The notes beneath the pieces are model-generated. The model was not told the origin of the DNA. It was given only the letters and a program-made list of their open reading frames with translations, and did not search any database. The position numbers and the translations under genes were made by a program. From contig CALULH010000003.1 of NCBI GenBank assembly GCA_944321435.1, positions 1-64,000 on the forward strand: a stretch of DNA of 64,000 nucleotides, written 5' to 3'. This document shows, one piece after another, positions 1 through 8,413 of this stretch. This DNA is from an uncultured Coriobacteriaceae bacterium (GTDB lineage Bacteria; Actinomycetota; Coriobacteriia; Coriobacteriales; Coriobacteriaceae). Each line of letters starts with the position of its first letter. Position 1 is the first letter of the stretch.

Positions 1-411
1 GCGCAGGTCGCCATGGGCGCCAACCCGGCTCAGACCCTCAAGGCCATCCAGGAGGCCGAGGCCTACGACGGTCCGTCCATCATCATCGGCTACGCTCCCT
101 GCGAGATGCACTCCATCAAGAAGGGCGGTATGCAGAACTGCCAGGCCGAGATGAAGAAGGCCGTGGACTGCGGTTACTGGAACCTCTTCCGCTTCAACCC
201 GGCTGCCGAGACCGGCAAGAAGTTCACCATGGATTCCCGCGAGCCCAAGGGCGGTTACCAGGAGTTCCTGATGAACGAGGCCCGTTACGCCTCCCTGTCG
301 CGCGTTCTGCCGCAGGAGCAGGTCGACGAGCTGTTCAAGGCCAACGAGGAGGCTGCTATGGCTCGTTACCAGCACCTCCTCAAGCTCAAGGACGTTTACG
401 CCGAGGTCTAA
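1..411 (+). CDS. nifJ: pyruvate:ferredoxin (flavodoxin) oxidoreductase, C-terminal end (partial)
   Basis: The reading frame is open from the first base, so this is the 3' end of a gene beginning outside the window. The 136 visible residues match the C-terminal part of pyruvate:ferredoxin oxidoreductase: the stretch 'IIGYAPCEMHSIKKGG' followed by 'CGYWNLFRFNP' corresponds to the conserved thiamine-domain end of NifJ. The enzyme converts pyruvate and CoA to acetyl-CoA and CO2 and passes electrons to ferredoxin in the cytoplasm. It is the usual anaerobic route to acetyl-CoA and could supply reductant that links to the hydrogenase at 12.8-16.7 kb. A strong terminator follows 44 bp after the TAA stop, so the gene ends its transcription unit. 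Confidence 0.93.
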   Translation, partial: AQVAMGANPAQTLKAIQEAEAYDGPSIIIGYAPCEMHSIKKGGMQNCQAEMKKAVDCGYWNLFRFNPAAETGKKFTMDSREPKGGYQEFLMNEARYASLSRVLPQEQVDELFKANEEAAMARYQHLLKLKDVYAEV

Positions 412-454
412 GCCTTTGCGGTACGCGCCCGCGCTGGTATAAGCGTTGAGCTCT

Positions 455-496
455 GGGGCCCGGATTCCTCTCAAGGGGATCCGGGCCCCTTCTTGT
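455..496 (+). terminator. rho-independent terminator after nifJ
   Basis: A GC-rich stem, GGGCCCGGATTCC against GGGGATCCGGGCCC with a short TCTCAA loop, is followed by a pyrimidine-rich CTTCTTGTT tail. It sits just downstream of the nifJ stop. Confidence 0.85.
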
Positions 497-650
497 TCGC
501 AGCAAGGCAGGTCCCAATTTGGTGCTGCGGCGGCGATCAGCGCGATTGCGCGCGAGGGCGGTAAAACGGACGCGGAAAACAGGTAGGATAGGCGAGGAGG
601 CCCGGTAAGCTGGGCGATAAGAGCCGGTCGTTTGCGGAAGGGGAAGCCCT

Positions 651-1508
651 ATGCTTTACGAGAAGATCGAGTTGCCGAATCCGGGGTACGGCCGTGGCCC
701 GCGCGCCGGCTCGAACGACGCACCCTACGGCGGCGCGCCTACGCTGCGCGCGTACTGTCAGGACAGCGCCGACGCGGTGGAGGGCGTTCGCGTGCGCCCG
801 GCTGTGGTTATCTGCCCGGGCGGCGGCTACCAGATGACGTCATGGCGCGAGGCGGAGCCCATAGCGCTTGCGTTCCTAGAGCGCGGTTACCAGGCGTTTG
901 TTCTGGACTACACCGCCTTTGACCCGCAGGAGGACAAGCCGCTGCTACCGTACCCCGCTTACGATCTGGGCCGCGCCGTTGCGCTGGTGCGCCAAAACGC
1001 CGATGCCTGGCACGTTGACCCGGCCCGTATCGCCTTGTTGGGCTGCTCGGCCGGCGGCAGCCTCTGCGCCCTGTACAGCGCCTTCTCCCGGCAGCCATGG
1101 TTTGCCGAGCACTTGGGCCTTGCCCCGGAGCGTTTGGCGGTATCGGCGCAGATCCTCTGCTATCCGGTGATCGATTTCACCGCAGGCTGGCCCGATGACC
1201 CCTCTTATGCCCGGCAACTCACCGACCGGGAGAGCTGGTCGCATGCGCAGGGCCTGGTCAATGCGGGCACGCCGCGCACGTTCATCTGGGCAACGGCCAC
1301 CGACGGCACGGTGCCCGTGGGCAATACCCTGGCGTATGCCGAGGCGCTTCTCGCCCACGGGGTCGACTGCGAATGCCACGTCTTCCACCAGGGTCACCAC
1401 GGGCTTTCGCTGGCCAATGCGCAGACCGCCAAGACGCCGGAGTACGACCAGCCCCATGTGGCGCGCTGGCTCAATCTGGCGCTGGAATGGCTTGCCGAAG
1501 AGGCCTAG
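651..1508 (+). CDS. alpha/beta hydrolase (BD-FAE / acetylxylan-esterase-like)
   Basis: A 285-residue cytoplasmic protein with no signal peptide. 'VICPGGGYQMTSWREAE' near residue 55 is the oxyanion-hole HGGG-like motif of the BD-FAE esterase branch. 'LLGCSAGGSL' is the G-x-S-x-G nucleophile elbow, 'ATDGTVPV' supplies the likely acid and 'HQGHHGLSL' the histidine. These form a complete Ser-Asp-His triad, so the protein should be active on acyl esters, perhaps acetylated sugars; the substrate cannot be read from the sequence. The start is preceded by GGAAGGGG at good spacing. The gene stands alone and faces the converging gene at 1564. One copy of the repeated word CTTCTCGCCC lies inside it (1347-1356) and one GGGCGATAAG just upstream (612-621). 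Confidence 0.85.
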   Translation: MLYEKIELPNPGYGRGPRAGSNDAPYGGAPTLRAYCQDSADAVEGVRVRPAVVICPGGGYQMTSWREAEPIALAFLERGYQAFVLDYTAFDPQEDKPLLPYPAYDLGRAVALVRQNADAWHVDPARIALLGCSAGGSLCALYSAFSRQPWFAEHLGLAPERLAVSAQILCYPVIDFTAGWPDDPSYARQLTDRESWSHAQGLVNAGTPRTFIWATATDGTVPVGNTLAYAEALLAHGVDCECHVFHQGHHGLSLANAQTAKTPEYDQPHVARWLNLALEWLAEEA

Positions 1509-1563
1509 CCTCCTATGCGCCACATTGAGCACGGCCAAAACAACAGGGAAGATGAAACCGGCC

Positions 1564-2508
1564 CTAATCCGTCTCGGTGCACTCCTCGTCCGCACCGAGC
1601 GGGCGGCCGGAGTAGTTGACATGGCCGGTTACCCGGGCCATGTCCTCGCCGGCAATGAAGCGGCGCGCGGCGTCCGCGTAGTAATCCAGCGCGCGGCCAA
1701 ACGTTTGGGCAAAGTCGTCCGTGTGCTGCTCGCCCGTGAAGGGGTCGTGCCAGGGCTTACGCGCCAGGTTGACGGCGCCCGCCGGCAGATCCTGCGTTAC
1801 GGGATGCGCCAGCGCCCCCGTCATGGACTTGCCGCGCACCAGCCCCTCGATGCCGGACACCCCCGCGCTCACCGGCGCTCCGGCGGGCTCGATCAGCTGG
1901 TACACCAGCTGCATGTCGGCTACTGCGCCGCCGTACTCGCGCCCGCTCATCTCGATCCCAAAGGCAAACGAGGCCACGTAGCTCATGAGCGCTCCCGCAA
2001 CGCGGTTCACGCGCTCGCTGGTGACGATCTCGGCCGCGGGCGGGCAGTCCTCAACTGTGGCTCCGTTGCGCTTGGTTTGCAGCATGTAGAGGTCGATATC
2101 CGTCTCAATGACCGCGTGCACCTCGCTGCCGCAGTCGGCCAGCGACCGGTCCGCGTCCATGATGCCCCACTGCTGCTGGTACACAAAGGGATGCGCCGTG
2201 CGGTCGAGCGCGTAGTGGGCGAGAAGTCCCAGCGCAAACGCCCGGCCAATCCCCGCGTCCGCGCGCGGCAGGCGGCTCACGCCGTCGCGGAGCGCGCCGA
2301 AGGCGGCCGACATGCGGCTCGCGTGCATGCGCTGGCCCAGCTCGTGGGCAATCGGCGCCCCGAGTCCGCGGAACCGGAAGAACAGCGGGTCGGGCCCCTG
2401 GTTACCCAGGATAAAGGCGGTGTACTCAAGGGAGTCCGCGGTGATCTCGTGCGGGATGCGCTGCACGGCCTCCTCGCCGAACAGGTGGTGGGTGATAAGC
2501 GCAGGCAT
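1564..2508 (-). CDS. zinc-dependent phospholipase C-like protein
   Basis: A 314-residue protein starting 'MPALITHHLFGEEAV'. Its N-terminal 'THHLFG', internal 'GNQGPDPLFF', 'HELGQRMH' and 'LGLLAHYALDRTAHPFV' are the histidine and aspartate signatures of the zinc-dependent phospholipase C / S1-P1-like fold (PF00882) common in anaerobic Gram-positives. No signal peptide is visible, so it may act inside the cell; phospholipid cleavage is assumed from the family, not shown. The start at 2508 was chosen over an upstream ATG because GAAAGGA sits about 7 bp before it and similarity begins exactly there. It is divergent from the transporter at 2699. Confidence 0.8.
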   Translation of the reverse strand: MPALITHHLFGEEAVQRIPHEITADSLEYTAFILGNQGPDPLFFRFRGLGAPIAHELGQRMHASRMSAAFGALRDGVSRLPRADAGIGRAFALGLLAHYALDRTAHPFVYQQQWGIMDADRSLADCGSEVHAVIETDIDLYMLQTKRNGATVEDCPPAAEIVTSERVNRVAGALMSYVASFAFGIEMSGREYGGAVADMQLVYQLIEPAGAPVSAGVSGIEGLVRGKSMTGALAHPVTQDLPAGAVNLARKPWHDPFTGEQHTDDFAQTFGRALDYYADAARRFIAGEDMARVTGHVNYSGRPLGADEECTETD

Positions 2509-2698
2509 GGGCGGTCCTTTCGCAGCTGGTGGCTCGTTCTTGTCCGTCTTGCCCATTATGCCCCGTTTCAGCCGGGGCAGTACCTCGTGGGCGCAACCGG
2601 CATCGCTCGGCTTTGCCGGCTTTACCGAAAGATGACAGGAGCGCGGTCCGGGTTGCCGTACCATAGCAACAGTCATGCGGAAAGGAAGGAGCCACGCC

Positions 2699-3955
2699 AT
2701 GAAGTACACCGCGCTCGAGCGCAACTGGGTCATGTATGACATCGGCAATTCGGCTCTGGTGCTGCTCAACACCTCGGTGGTGCCCATTTACTTCGACGCC
2801 ATCAACACCGGTGCGTCGTCGGCCGAGCTGGTAAGTGCGTGGGCCAACGCGCAGACGGTTGCCTCGCTGGTGGTGGCGCTGCTCATGCCCATCTTGGGGT
2901 CGCTCGCCGACTTCGCGGGCAACAAGATCAAATTCTTCCTGGGCTTTTTCCTCACGGGCCTGGTGCTTTGCCTGGCTCAGGCCATTCCCATGGGTGCCAT
3001 GCCGTTTCTCATCGTCTACGTGCTCTGCACCATCGGCCTCAACAGCTCCATGACGTTCTACGACGCCATGCTTCCCGATGTCACCACCGACGAGCGCATG
3101 GACAGCGTGTCGTCCTCCGGTTACGCCTGGGGTTATATCGGCTCCTGCGTCCCCTTCCTGGTGTGCATCGCCCTCATCATGCTGGGGCCCTCGGCGCTTG
3201 GCCTCGACATGATACTCGCCACGCGTCTTTCCTTCATCATCACCGGCGCTTGGTGGCTCGCCTTCACCGTGCCGCTTGTGCGCACGTACCGGCAGCGCTA
3301 TGCCAAGCAGCTGGCTCCCGGCGAAACCATGGGCTCCGAGGTGGCAAAGACCTTCCGCGGCCTGGGCACCACCTTACGCCGCATTGCGGGCGATAAGCGC
3401 CTGCTCATCTACATGCTGGCGTTCTTCTTCTACATCGACGGCGTGCACACGGTCATCTCCATGTCCACCACCTACGGCACCTCCCTGGGGATCGATTCCA
3501 CGCAGCTCATCCTGGCGCTTCTGGTCACGCAGTTCGTGGCGTTCCCGTCGGCTATCGCCTACGGCCACCTCGCCGGCCGTTTCGGCACGCTGCGCATGAT
3601 CATCATCGCGGTGGCGGCGTACGTGTGCATCGTGCTCTTTGCGGCGTTCTTCCTCAAGACGGCCGCCGAGTTCTGGGTCCTGGCGCTTGCGGTCGGCCTG
3701 TTCCAGGGCGGCATCCAGGCGCTCAGCCGCAGTTACTTTGGCCGGCTGATCCCCAAGGAGCGCGCCAACGAGTACTACGGCTTCTTTGATATTTTCGGGC
3801 GCTACGCCTCCGTTATGGGAACTCTGCTAGTATCGGTTGTGACGTCGCTGACAGGGAATCCTTCTTTAGGAGTGCTTTCCATCGGGATTCTCCTGGTTAT
3901 AGGCCTCGTCATGCTAGTAAAGCTCTCCAGCATGCAGGGTACCGCCCGCGCCTAG
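2699..3955 (+). CDS. UMF1-family (Atg22-like) MFS transporter
   Basis: A 418-residue integral membrane protein with about twelve hydrophobic segments. The opening 'ERNWVMYDIGNSAL' matches the 'W..YD.aNSAf' signature of the UMF1 / vacuole-effluxer-like branch of the major facilitator superfamily (PF11700). Members are thought to export amino acids or small metabolites; the substrate here is unknown. The start at 2699 is preferred over the ATG at 2675 because AAGGAAGGAG lies directly before it. The gene is monocistronic and is followed by the structured region at 4003-4256. Confidence 0.85.
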   Translation: MKYTALERNWVMYDIGNSALVLLNTSVVPIYFDAINTGASSAELVSAWANAQTVASLVVALLMPILGSLADFAGNKIKFFLGFFLTGLVLCLAQAIPMGAMPFLIVYVLCTIGLNSSMTFYDAMLPDVTTDERMDSVSSSGYAWGYIGSCVPFLVCIALIMLGPSALGLDMILATRLSFIITGAWWLAFTVPLVRTYRQRYAKQLAPGETMGSEVAKTFRGLGTTLRRIAGDKRLLIYMLAFFFYIDGVHTVISMSTTYGTSLGIDSTQLILALLVTQFVAFPSAIAYGHLAGRFGTLRMIIIAVAAYVCIVLFAAFFLKTAAEFWVLALAVGLFQGGIQALSRSYFGRLIPKERANEYYGFFDIFGRYASVMGTLLVSVVTSLTGNPSLGVLSIGILLVIGLVMLVKLSSMQGTARA

Positions 3956-4002
3956 GCAATCGCGGCGGGCGATAAGCACGTGCCGGAGGATGACGTCCTT
4001 GC

Positions 4003-4256
4003 GCGAGGGGGCGGCTATACTCCCCGTCCTCAAACAGTCCTGACGCAAGACGGAGGCGCCGGCAACGGCGCCTCCTTTGCGTGCGGAACTGCGGGCGGGC
4101 AGTATAGCCGCCCCCTCGCAATGGTGACTTGGCGTCGGCGGTGGGGCATAACCTCCGCCCGCAGTTCCGCATGAGCAGCAGATGCCGTTTCCGGCATCTG
4201 CGTCGCGAAGAGGACTGTTTGAGGACGGGGGGGGGTTATGCCCCGCCGACGGCGCC
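4003..4256. repeat. mosaic double hairpin built from four shuffled units
   Basis: Four units alternate in orientation and form two adjacent hairpins. Outer arms: GCGAGGGGGCGGCTATAC (4003-4020) pairs perfectly with its complement at 4102-4119, while CGTCGGCGG(T)GGGGCATAACC (about 4132-4153) pairs with 4234-4250. Tip stems are GGAGGCGCC/GGCGCCTCC (4052-4060 with 4067-4075) and CAGATGCCG/CGGCATCTG (4179-4200). The middle segments do not pair within their own hairpin. CCCCGTCCTCAAACAGTCCT (4022-4041) is complementary to 4211-4230 in the second hairpin, and GCGGAACTGCGGGCGG (4083-4098) to 4155-4170. This block is most of the 406-bp gene-free stretch from 3956 to 4361; I see no gene in it. The word GGGCGATAAG occurs at 3967. 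Confidence 0.9.
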
Positions 4257-4289
4257 CGAAGAGCGTTGTCCTCGCATAGCACGATGAGT

Positions 4290-4352
4290 CTTGTCTCGCC
4301 TCTATGTCTGGAGAAGCCAAGCTGGCACGTCAGCAAAGCTCTCGAGACAAGG
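4290..4352 (+). promoter_or_regulatory. queT leader stem that would cover the ribosome binding site
   Basis: CTTGTCTCG (4290-4298) is perfectly complementary to CGAGACAAG (4343-4351), and the second arm overlaps the AAGGAG Shine-Dalgarno of queT. A small GCTG/CAGC hairpin (4321-4334) lies in the loop. The layout fits a translational switch. A preQ1 riboswitch would make biological sense before a queuosine-precursor transporter, but I could not fit a known preQ1 class consensus. Confidence 0.45.
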
Positions 4353-4361
4353 AGAACCGCA

Positions 4362-4937
4362 ATGCAATCCAAGTACCTTACCCGGGTGGCGCTCATCGCC
4401 GCCGTGTACGCCGTGTGCACGCTGGTGGTCATGCTCTTTCTGGGCAACCTGGCCTGGGGTCCCGTCCAGTTCCGCATCTCAGAGGCCCTGTGCGCGCTCG
4501 CGCTGTTCACGCCGGCCGCCGTGCCCGGCCTCACCCTGGGCTGCGCCATAGCCAACGCGGTCAACATCGTGCTTTCGGGCACCGGCACGCTGGGCCTGCT
4601 CGACGTGGTGTTCGGCTCGCTCGCAACCTGCCTGGGCGCGCTTTTCACCTACAAGCTCCGCCGCCGCCCGCTCGTGGCGCTGGCCGGCCCGGTGCTCGCC
4701 AATGCGCTGATCGTCCCTGCCTACCTGCCCATCATGCTCATGGGCATCGGCTTCTACACCATCCCGTTCACGTCCATATCGCTTGAGGGCTCCTGGGTCC
4801 TCATGTATCTGTTCGGACTTGTGACCACGGGAATCGGCGAGGCGGTTATCATGTATGTGTTGGGATACCCGCTGTCGCGCTCGTTGGCCGCAACCCCGTT
4901 GGGCAAGGAGGAGCTCGCTGCCACGCGCGACCGCTAA
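4362..4937 (+). CDS. queT: QueT-family queuosine-precursor ECF transporter substrate-binding subunit
   Basis: A 191-residue membrane protein with five to six hydrophobic helices. 'AVYAVCTLVVMLF' and 'GPVQFRISEALCALALF' are the characteristic N-terminal features of QueT (PF06177), the S component of an energy-coupling-factor importer for queuine or preQ1-type precursors. No A or T components are encoded nearby, so it probably shares a housekeeping ECF module encoded elsewhere. The start is fixed by AAGGAGAACCGCA. The glycosyltransferase gene begins 49 bp downstream on the same strand, so some cotranscription is possible. A leader stem precedes it (4290-4352). Confidence 0.85.
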   Translation: MQSKYLTRVALIAAVYAVCTLVVMLFLGNLAWGPVQFRISEALCALALFTPAAVPGLTLGCAIANAVNIVLSGTGTLGLLDVVFGSLATCLGALFTYKLRRRPLVALAGPVLANALIVPAYLPIMLMGIGFYTIPFTSISLEGSWVLMYLFGLVTTGIGEAVIMYVLGYPLSRSLAATPLGKEELAATRDR

Positions 4938-4986
4938 ACAGCCTCCGGACACAGGGTCGCGCCGCTCCGGAGGGTGAGGAGCGCGC

Positions 4987-6270
4987 ATGAACCCTGCCAT
5001 TGTCATACCCTCGTACTGGGCGGGCCAGGAAGCCGACGCGTTTGCGCCGGGCCACTACGATCATACGACCGACCCCGAGGCCCTGGCCCCCGAGCTCGAT
5101 ACCTGCCTGGGCTCGCTCGAGCAGGTGCCCAACATCCCGCGCATCATCATCCTGGTGGTCTGCCCCACGCAGGCAACCGACGGTGTGCGCCAGCAGGTCG
5201 AGAGCATCTGCCGCGCGCACGCGCAGCTGCCCCTGACCATCGTCACCAACGCCGAGGCGTCGCGCGTGCAGGAGCGCATCGGCCGCATTGCGCCTGAGGT
5301 GCGCGACGAGCCGGTGAGCCTGCGCGGCTACGGCGCCATCCGCAACATGGGACTTGCCGCCGCGGCTATTCTCGGCCATGACGCGGTGGTCTTCATGGAC
5401 GACGACGAGGTCGCCCTGAGCGACAAGTACTTGGTTCAGGCCATGCACGGCCTCAACCAGCTCACGCGCCAGGGCCTGCCCATCTTGGCCAAGAGCGGCT
5501 ACTTCTACGACCGTTCCGGCTCGCCGTTTGCCGACACCTCCCGCGCGTGCCTGAGCGACCGGTGGTGGACCAAGCGCGAGCAGTTCAACAAATGGATGAA
5601 GCGCGCCTTGGCCACCACGCGCATCTCGCGTTCCAACTACGTGTGCGGCGGCTGCATGGCGCTGCACGCCCGCGCCTTCACACGGGTGGCGTTCGACCCG
5701 TACATCACGCGCGGCGAGGACATGGACTACCTGTTCAACATGCGCATGAACGGCCTGGACGTGTGGTTTGACAACGAATGGGTGGTGCGTCACCTGCCGC
5801 CCAAGCAAAACGACGTGGCGCCGCGCTTTCAGCAGAACGTGTACCGCTGGGTTTACGAGCGCGCCAAGCTCGCTTTTGCCAACGCCCAGATAGACCTGCA
5901 CCAAGTGACGCCCGACTCGCTCATGCCGTACCCGGGTCCGTGGATTTCCGAGGGCCTTGAGGGCAAGGTGGTGAAGACCGCCCTGGCCCGCGCCGTGTGC
6001 ACGCACGAGCATCTGGCCTACCTGCGGGTCCTGCTGCGCGGCCGGGCCGAGGCGCGTCGCTACGCCGAGGAGAACTGCGATAAGTACGTGCGCTTCCAGA
6101 ACTTCTGGCCCGCCGTCATGGCGGGGCTGTGGTGCGACAAGGAGCTGGCGCAGCTGTTGGAGCGGGGTACCGTGAAGGCCGATCGCATGGCCGCCGCAGC
6201 TGGCGATGCGGGCGCCGCGCAGGGTGCGGCCGCCGGCCCCGTTGCGGGCGCGCAGAAAGAGGATGCATGA
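4987..6270 (+). CDS. GT-A fold glycosyltransferase
   Basis: A 427-residue soluble protein. It opens 'MNPAIVIPSYW', a typical GT2-like nucleotide-sugar-binding start. 'AVVFMDDDEVALS' near residue 135 provides the DxD metal-binding motif and 'ITRGEDMDYLFNMR' near residue 240 the catalytic E/D region. 'CGGCMALHARAF' is also typical of GT2 proteins. The last ~30 residues are Ala/Gly-rich. Donor and acceptor are unknown. Its stop overlaps the start of the histidine kinase (ATGA at 6267-6270), so it is the first gene of a GT-LytS-LytR operon, which suggests a cell-surface polysaccharide role tied to that regulatory pair. This link is inference. Confidence 0.75.
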   Translation: MNPAIVIPSYWAGQEADAFAPGHYDHTTDPEALAPELDTCLGSLEQVPNIPRIIILVVCPTQATDGVRQQVESICRAHAQLPLTIVTNAEASRVQERIGRIAPEVRDEPVSLRGYGAIRNMGLAAAAILGHDAVVFMDDDEVALSDKYLVQAMHGLNQLTRQGLPILAKSGYFYDRSGSPFADTSRACLSDRWWTKREQFNKWMKRALATTRISRSNYVCGGCMALHARAFTRVAFDPYITRGEDMDYLFNMRMNGLDVWFDNEWVVRHLPPKQNDVAPRFQQNVYRWVYERAKLAFANAQIDLHQVTPDSLMPYPGPWISEGLEGKVVKTALARAVCTHEHLAYLRVLLRGRAEARRYAEENCDKYVRFQNFWPAVMAGLWCDKELAQLLERGTVKADRMAAAAGDAGAAQGAAAGPVAGAQKEDA

Positions 6271-7628
6271 GGGAGCTTCTCGAAGACAAGCCGCTTTCCT
6301 GGACCACCGCCGTAGCGCTCGCCGTAGCGCTTCAGGCGGTGCCTATTGTGTACCTGATAACCACGTTCGTGTCGGGGTCCGACTCCTGGCCGTTCGCCAC
6401 GGCGGTGGCGCTGCTCTCCTGCGTGGTCGCCACCGGGCTCATGCTGCACTTCTCGCTCAACCCCGACCAACTGCGCAGCGCCTACACGGAGGCCGCGCTC
6501 AACATGGCGTCCGACACCCTGTCGGACCTGCTGCACGGCCTCACGCCCGAGGCCGCCAAGCGGGTTTGCGAGCGCTTGCTGGCCGAGACCAGCGCCATGG
6601 CCATCGCCATCACCGATACCGAGCACGTGCTGGGCTACGTGGGCGAGTACGAGGCGGACTTTCCGCCGGGGTCGCGCATCCACACGGAGGCCACGCGCGA
6701 GGTCCTGCGCACCGGCGAGCTGCGCAGCTTCACCACGTCCATGCGCGTTCACGGCGCGCGCGACCCGCACATCATCCCCGCCGGTATCGTGGGCCCGCTT
6801 GTGGTGAGCGGCAAGCCGGTGGGCACGCTCAAGTTCTACTACCACAACGCCCGTAAGCTCAACCGCGCACAGTACGCGCTGGTCAAGGGCTTCTCGGAGC
6901 TGCTGTCCACGCAGCTGGCCATCCATGAGCTCGAGCGCCAGACCGAGCTCACCGCCCATGCGGAGATCAAGGCCCTGCAGGCGCAGATCAACCCCCACTT
7001 CCTGTTCAACACGCTGAACACCATCGCCGCGTTCACGCGCATCGACCCGCTGCGCGCCCGCGAGCTGCTGCGCGAGTTCTCGTCGTTTTACCGCGCCACC
7101 TTGGAGAACTCCGGATCGCTCATCCCGGTCACGCGCGAGATCGCCCAGACCAAGCGCTACCTGGTCTTCGAGAAGGCCCGCTTTGGCGACGACCGCATCA
7201 AGGACTCCTTTGAGATCGAGGCGGGCATGGAGGACATGCAGGTGCCGGCGTTCATCATCCAGCCGCTGGTCGAAAACGCCGTGCGCCACGCCATGCGCGA
7301 CGAGGGGCCGCTCAAGATCGAGGTGTCGGTGCGCTCCGACGGTCCGGACGCCGCGTTTATCGAGGTGTCGGACGACGGCGTGGGCATGGAGCCCGAGCAG
7401 GCCGAGAGGCTCTTCGACGAGCTTGAGGCGGCAGCCCCCGCACCCGATCCCACCGAGCATACGGCCCATGGCGAGAAGGGCGCCGGCGTGGCACTGCGCA
7501 ACATAGCCGAGCGCGTGCGGCACTTTTACGGACCGGAATCTTACGTTACAGTGTTATCCGAGCCAAACAAAGGCACGAGCTTCGTGCTGAGGCTTGACCT
7601 ACGGGAAGAACCGTCTTCACAGAAGTAA
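6267..7628 (+). CDS. LytS/YehU-type sensor histidine kinase
   Basis: A 453-residue membrane kinase. Two hydrophobic helices lie at about residues 12-33 and 40-60. A GAF-like domain covers roughly 75-215. The His_kinase domain (PF06580) has 'LQAQINPHFLFNTLN' around residue 240 with the phosphoacceptor histidine, and the HATPase domain contains 'QPLVENAVRHA' and 'DDGVGM'. It lacks the five-helix 5TM-5TMR_LYT input module of classical LytS, so sensing is probably by the GAF domain. ATGA overlap with the glycosyltransferase shows translational coupling, and the partner regulator starts 50 bp downstream. Confidence 0.9.
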   Translation: MRELLEDKPLSWTTAVALAVALQAVPIVYLITTFVSGSDSWPFATAVALLSCVVATGLMLHFSLNPDQLRSAYTEAALNMASDTLSDLLHGLTPEAAKRVCERLLAETSAMAIAITDTEHVLGYVGEYEADFPPGSRIHTEATREVLRTGELRSFTTSMRVHGARDPHIIPAGIVGPLVVSGKPVGTLKFYYHNARKLNRAQYALVKGFSELLSTQLAIHELERQTELTAHAEIKALQAQINPHFLFNTLNTIAAFTRIDPLRARELLREFSSFYRATLENSGSLIPVTREIAQTKRYLVFEKARFGDDRIKDSFEIEAGMEDMQVPAFIIQPLVENAVRHAMRDEGPLKIEVSVRSDGPDAAFIEVSDDGVGMEPEQAERLFDELEAAAPAPDPTEHTAHGEKGAGVALRNIAERVRHFYGPESYVTVLSEPNKGTSFVLRLDLREEPSSQK

Positions 7629-7678
7629 TTTTCCGGGGGTAAAATACTTGCGTTGCCGTCAAGGAAGGAACTGCCTGA

Positions 7679-8395
7679 ATGCTGCGTGCCATGATTGTCG
7701 ATGACGAGGCCCCCGCGCGCTCCGAGCTGCGCTTCTTGCTTGAGGAGACCGGCCAGGTTGATCCCATCATCGAGTCTTCGAGCGTGCGCTCGGCCATTGA
7801 GAAGCTCATGGAGAGCCGCGTGGACGTGGTGTTTCTCGACATCTCCATGCCCGGCGTATCCGGCCTGCAGCTGGCAGAGGCGCTGCACAAGCTCAAGAAC
7901 CCGCCGGCCATTGTCTTCGTGACCGCGTACAGCGAGCATGCGGTCGAGGCCTTCGAGGTCGACGCGGTTGACTACCTCATGAAGCCGGTGGAGACCGAGC
8001 GGCTGCAGGAGGCGATCAACAAGGTAATGGCGCGGGTGAAGCCCGTGAGCGAGCATAAGAACATGGTGGAGCGCATCCCGGTGGAGAAGGGCGGCCGCAA
8101 GGTGCTCATCCCCGTGGACCAGATCCGCTACATCATGGCCAAGGATGATTACTCCTGCCTGTACACCGAGGACGACCGGTACTTGTCGACCACGTCGCTG
8201 GCCCAGTTCGAGGTCAAGCTGAGCGACTACGGCTTTTTCCGCGTGCACCGGCGCTACATCGTGAACCTGGACTGCGTGGAGGACGTGGAGACGGTTTCCA
8301 CGGGGGCCATGCAGCTGGGCGTGAAGGGGCTCGAGGATCGCGTGCCCGTTTCACGGCGCCGCGTGGTGCCGCTTAAAAAGGCGCTGGGACTGTAG
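7679..8395 (+). CDS. LytTR-family response regulator
   Basis: A 238-residue protein. The receiver domain (1-120) has the acidic pair D8/D9, phosphoacceptor D54 ('VVFLDISMPG'), the conserved T in 'FVTAYSEHA' and K in 'YLMKPVE'. A LytTR DNA-binding domain (about 135-235) contains 'IRYIMAKDDYSCLYT' and 'FFRVHRRYIVNL'. Such regulators usually bind paired direct repeats upstream of cell-envelope or uptake genes; no target site is identified here. GGAAGGA precedes the start. It is the cognate partner of the kinase at 6267. Confidence 0.92.
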   Translation: MLRAMIVDDEAPARSELRFLLEETGQVDPIIESSSVRSAIEKLMESRVDVVFLDISMPGVSGLQLAEALHKLKNPPAIVFVTAYSEHAVEAFEVDAVDYLMKPVETERLQEAINKVMARVKPVSEHKNMVERIPVEKGGRKVLIPVDQIRYIMAKDDYSCLYTEDDRYLSTTSLAQFEVKLSDYGFFRVHRRYIVNLDCVEDVETVSTGAMQLGVKGLEDRVPVSRRRVVPLKKALGL

Positions 8396-8413
8396 CCGGT
8401 CGGCGAGGCCGTT

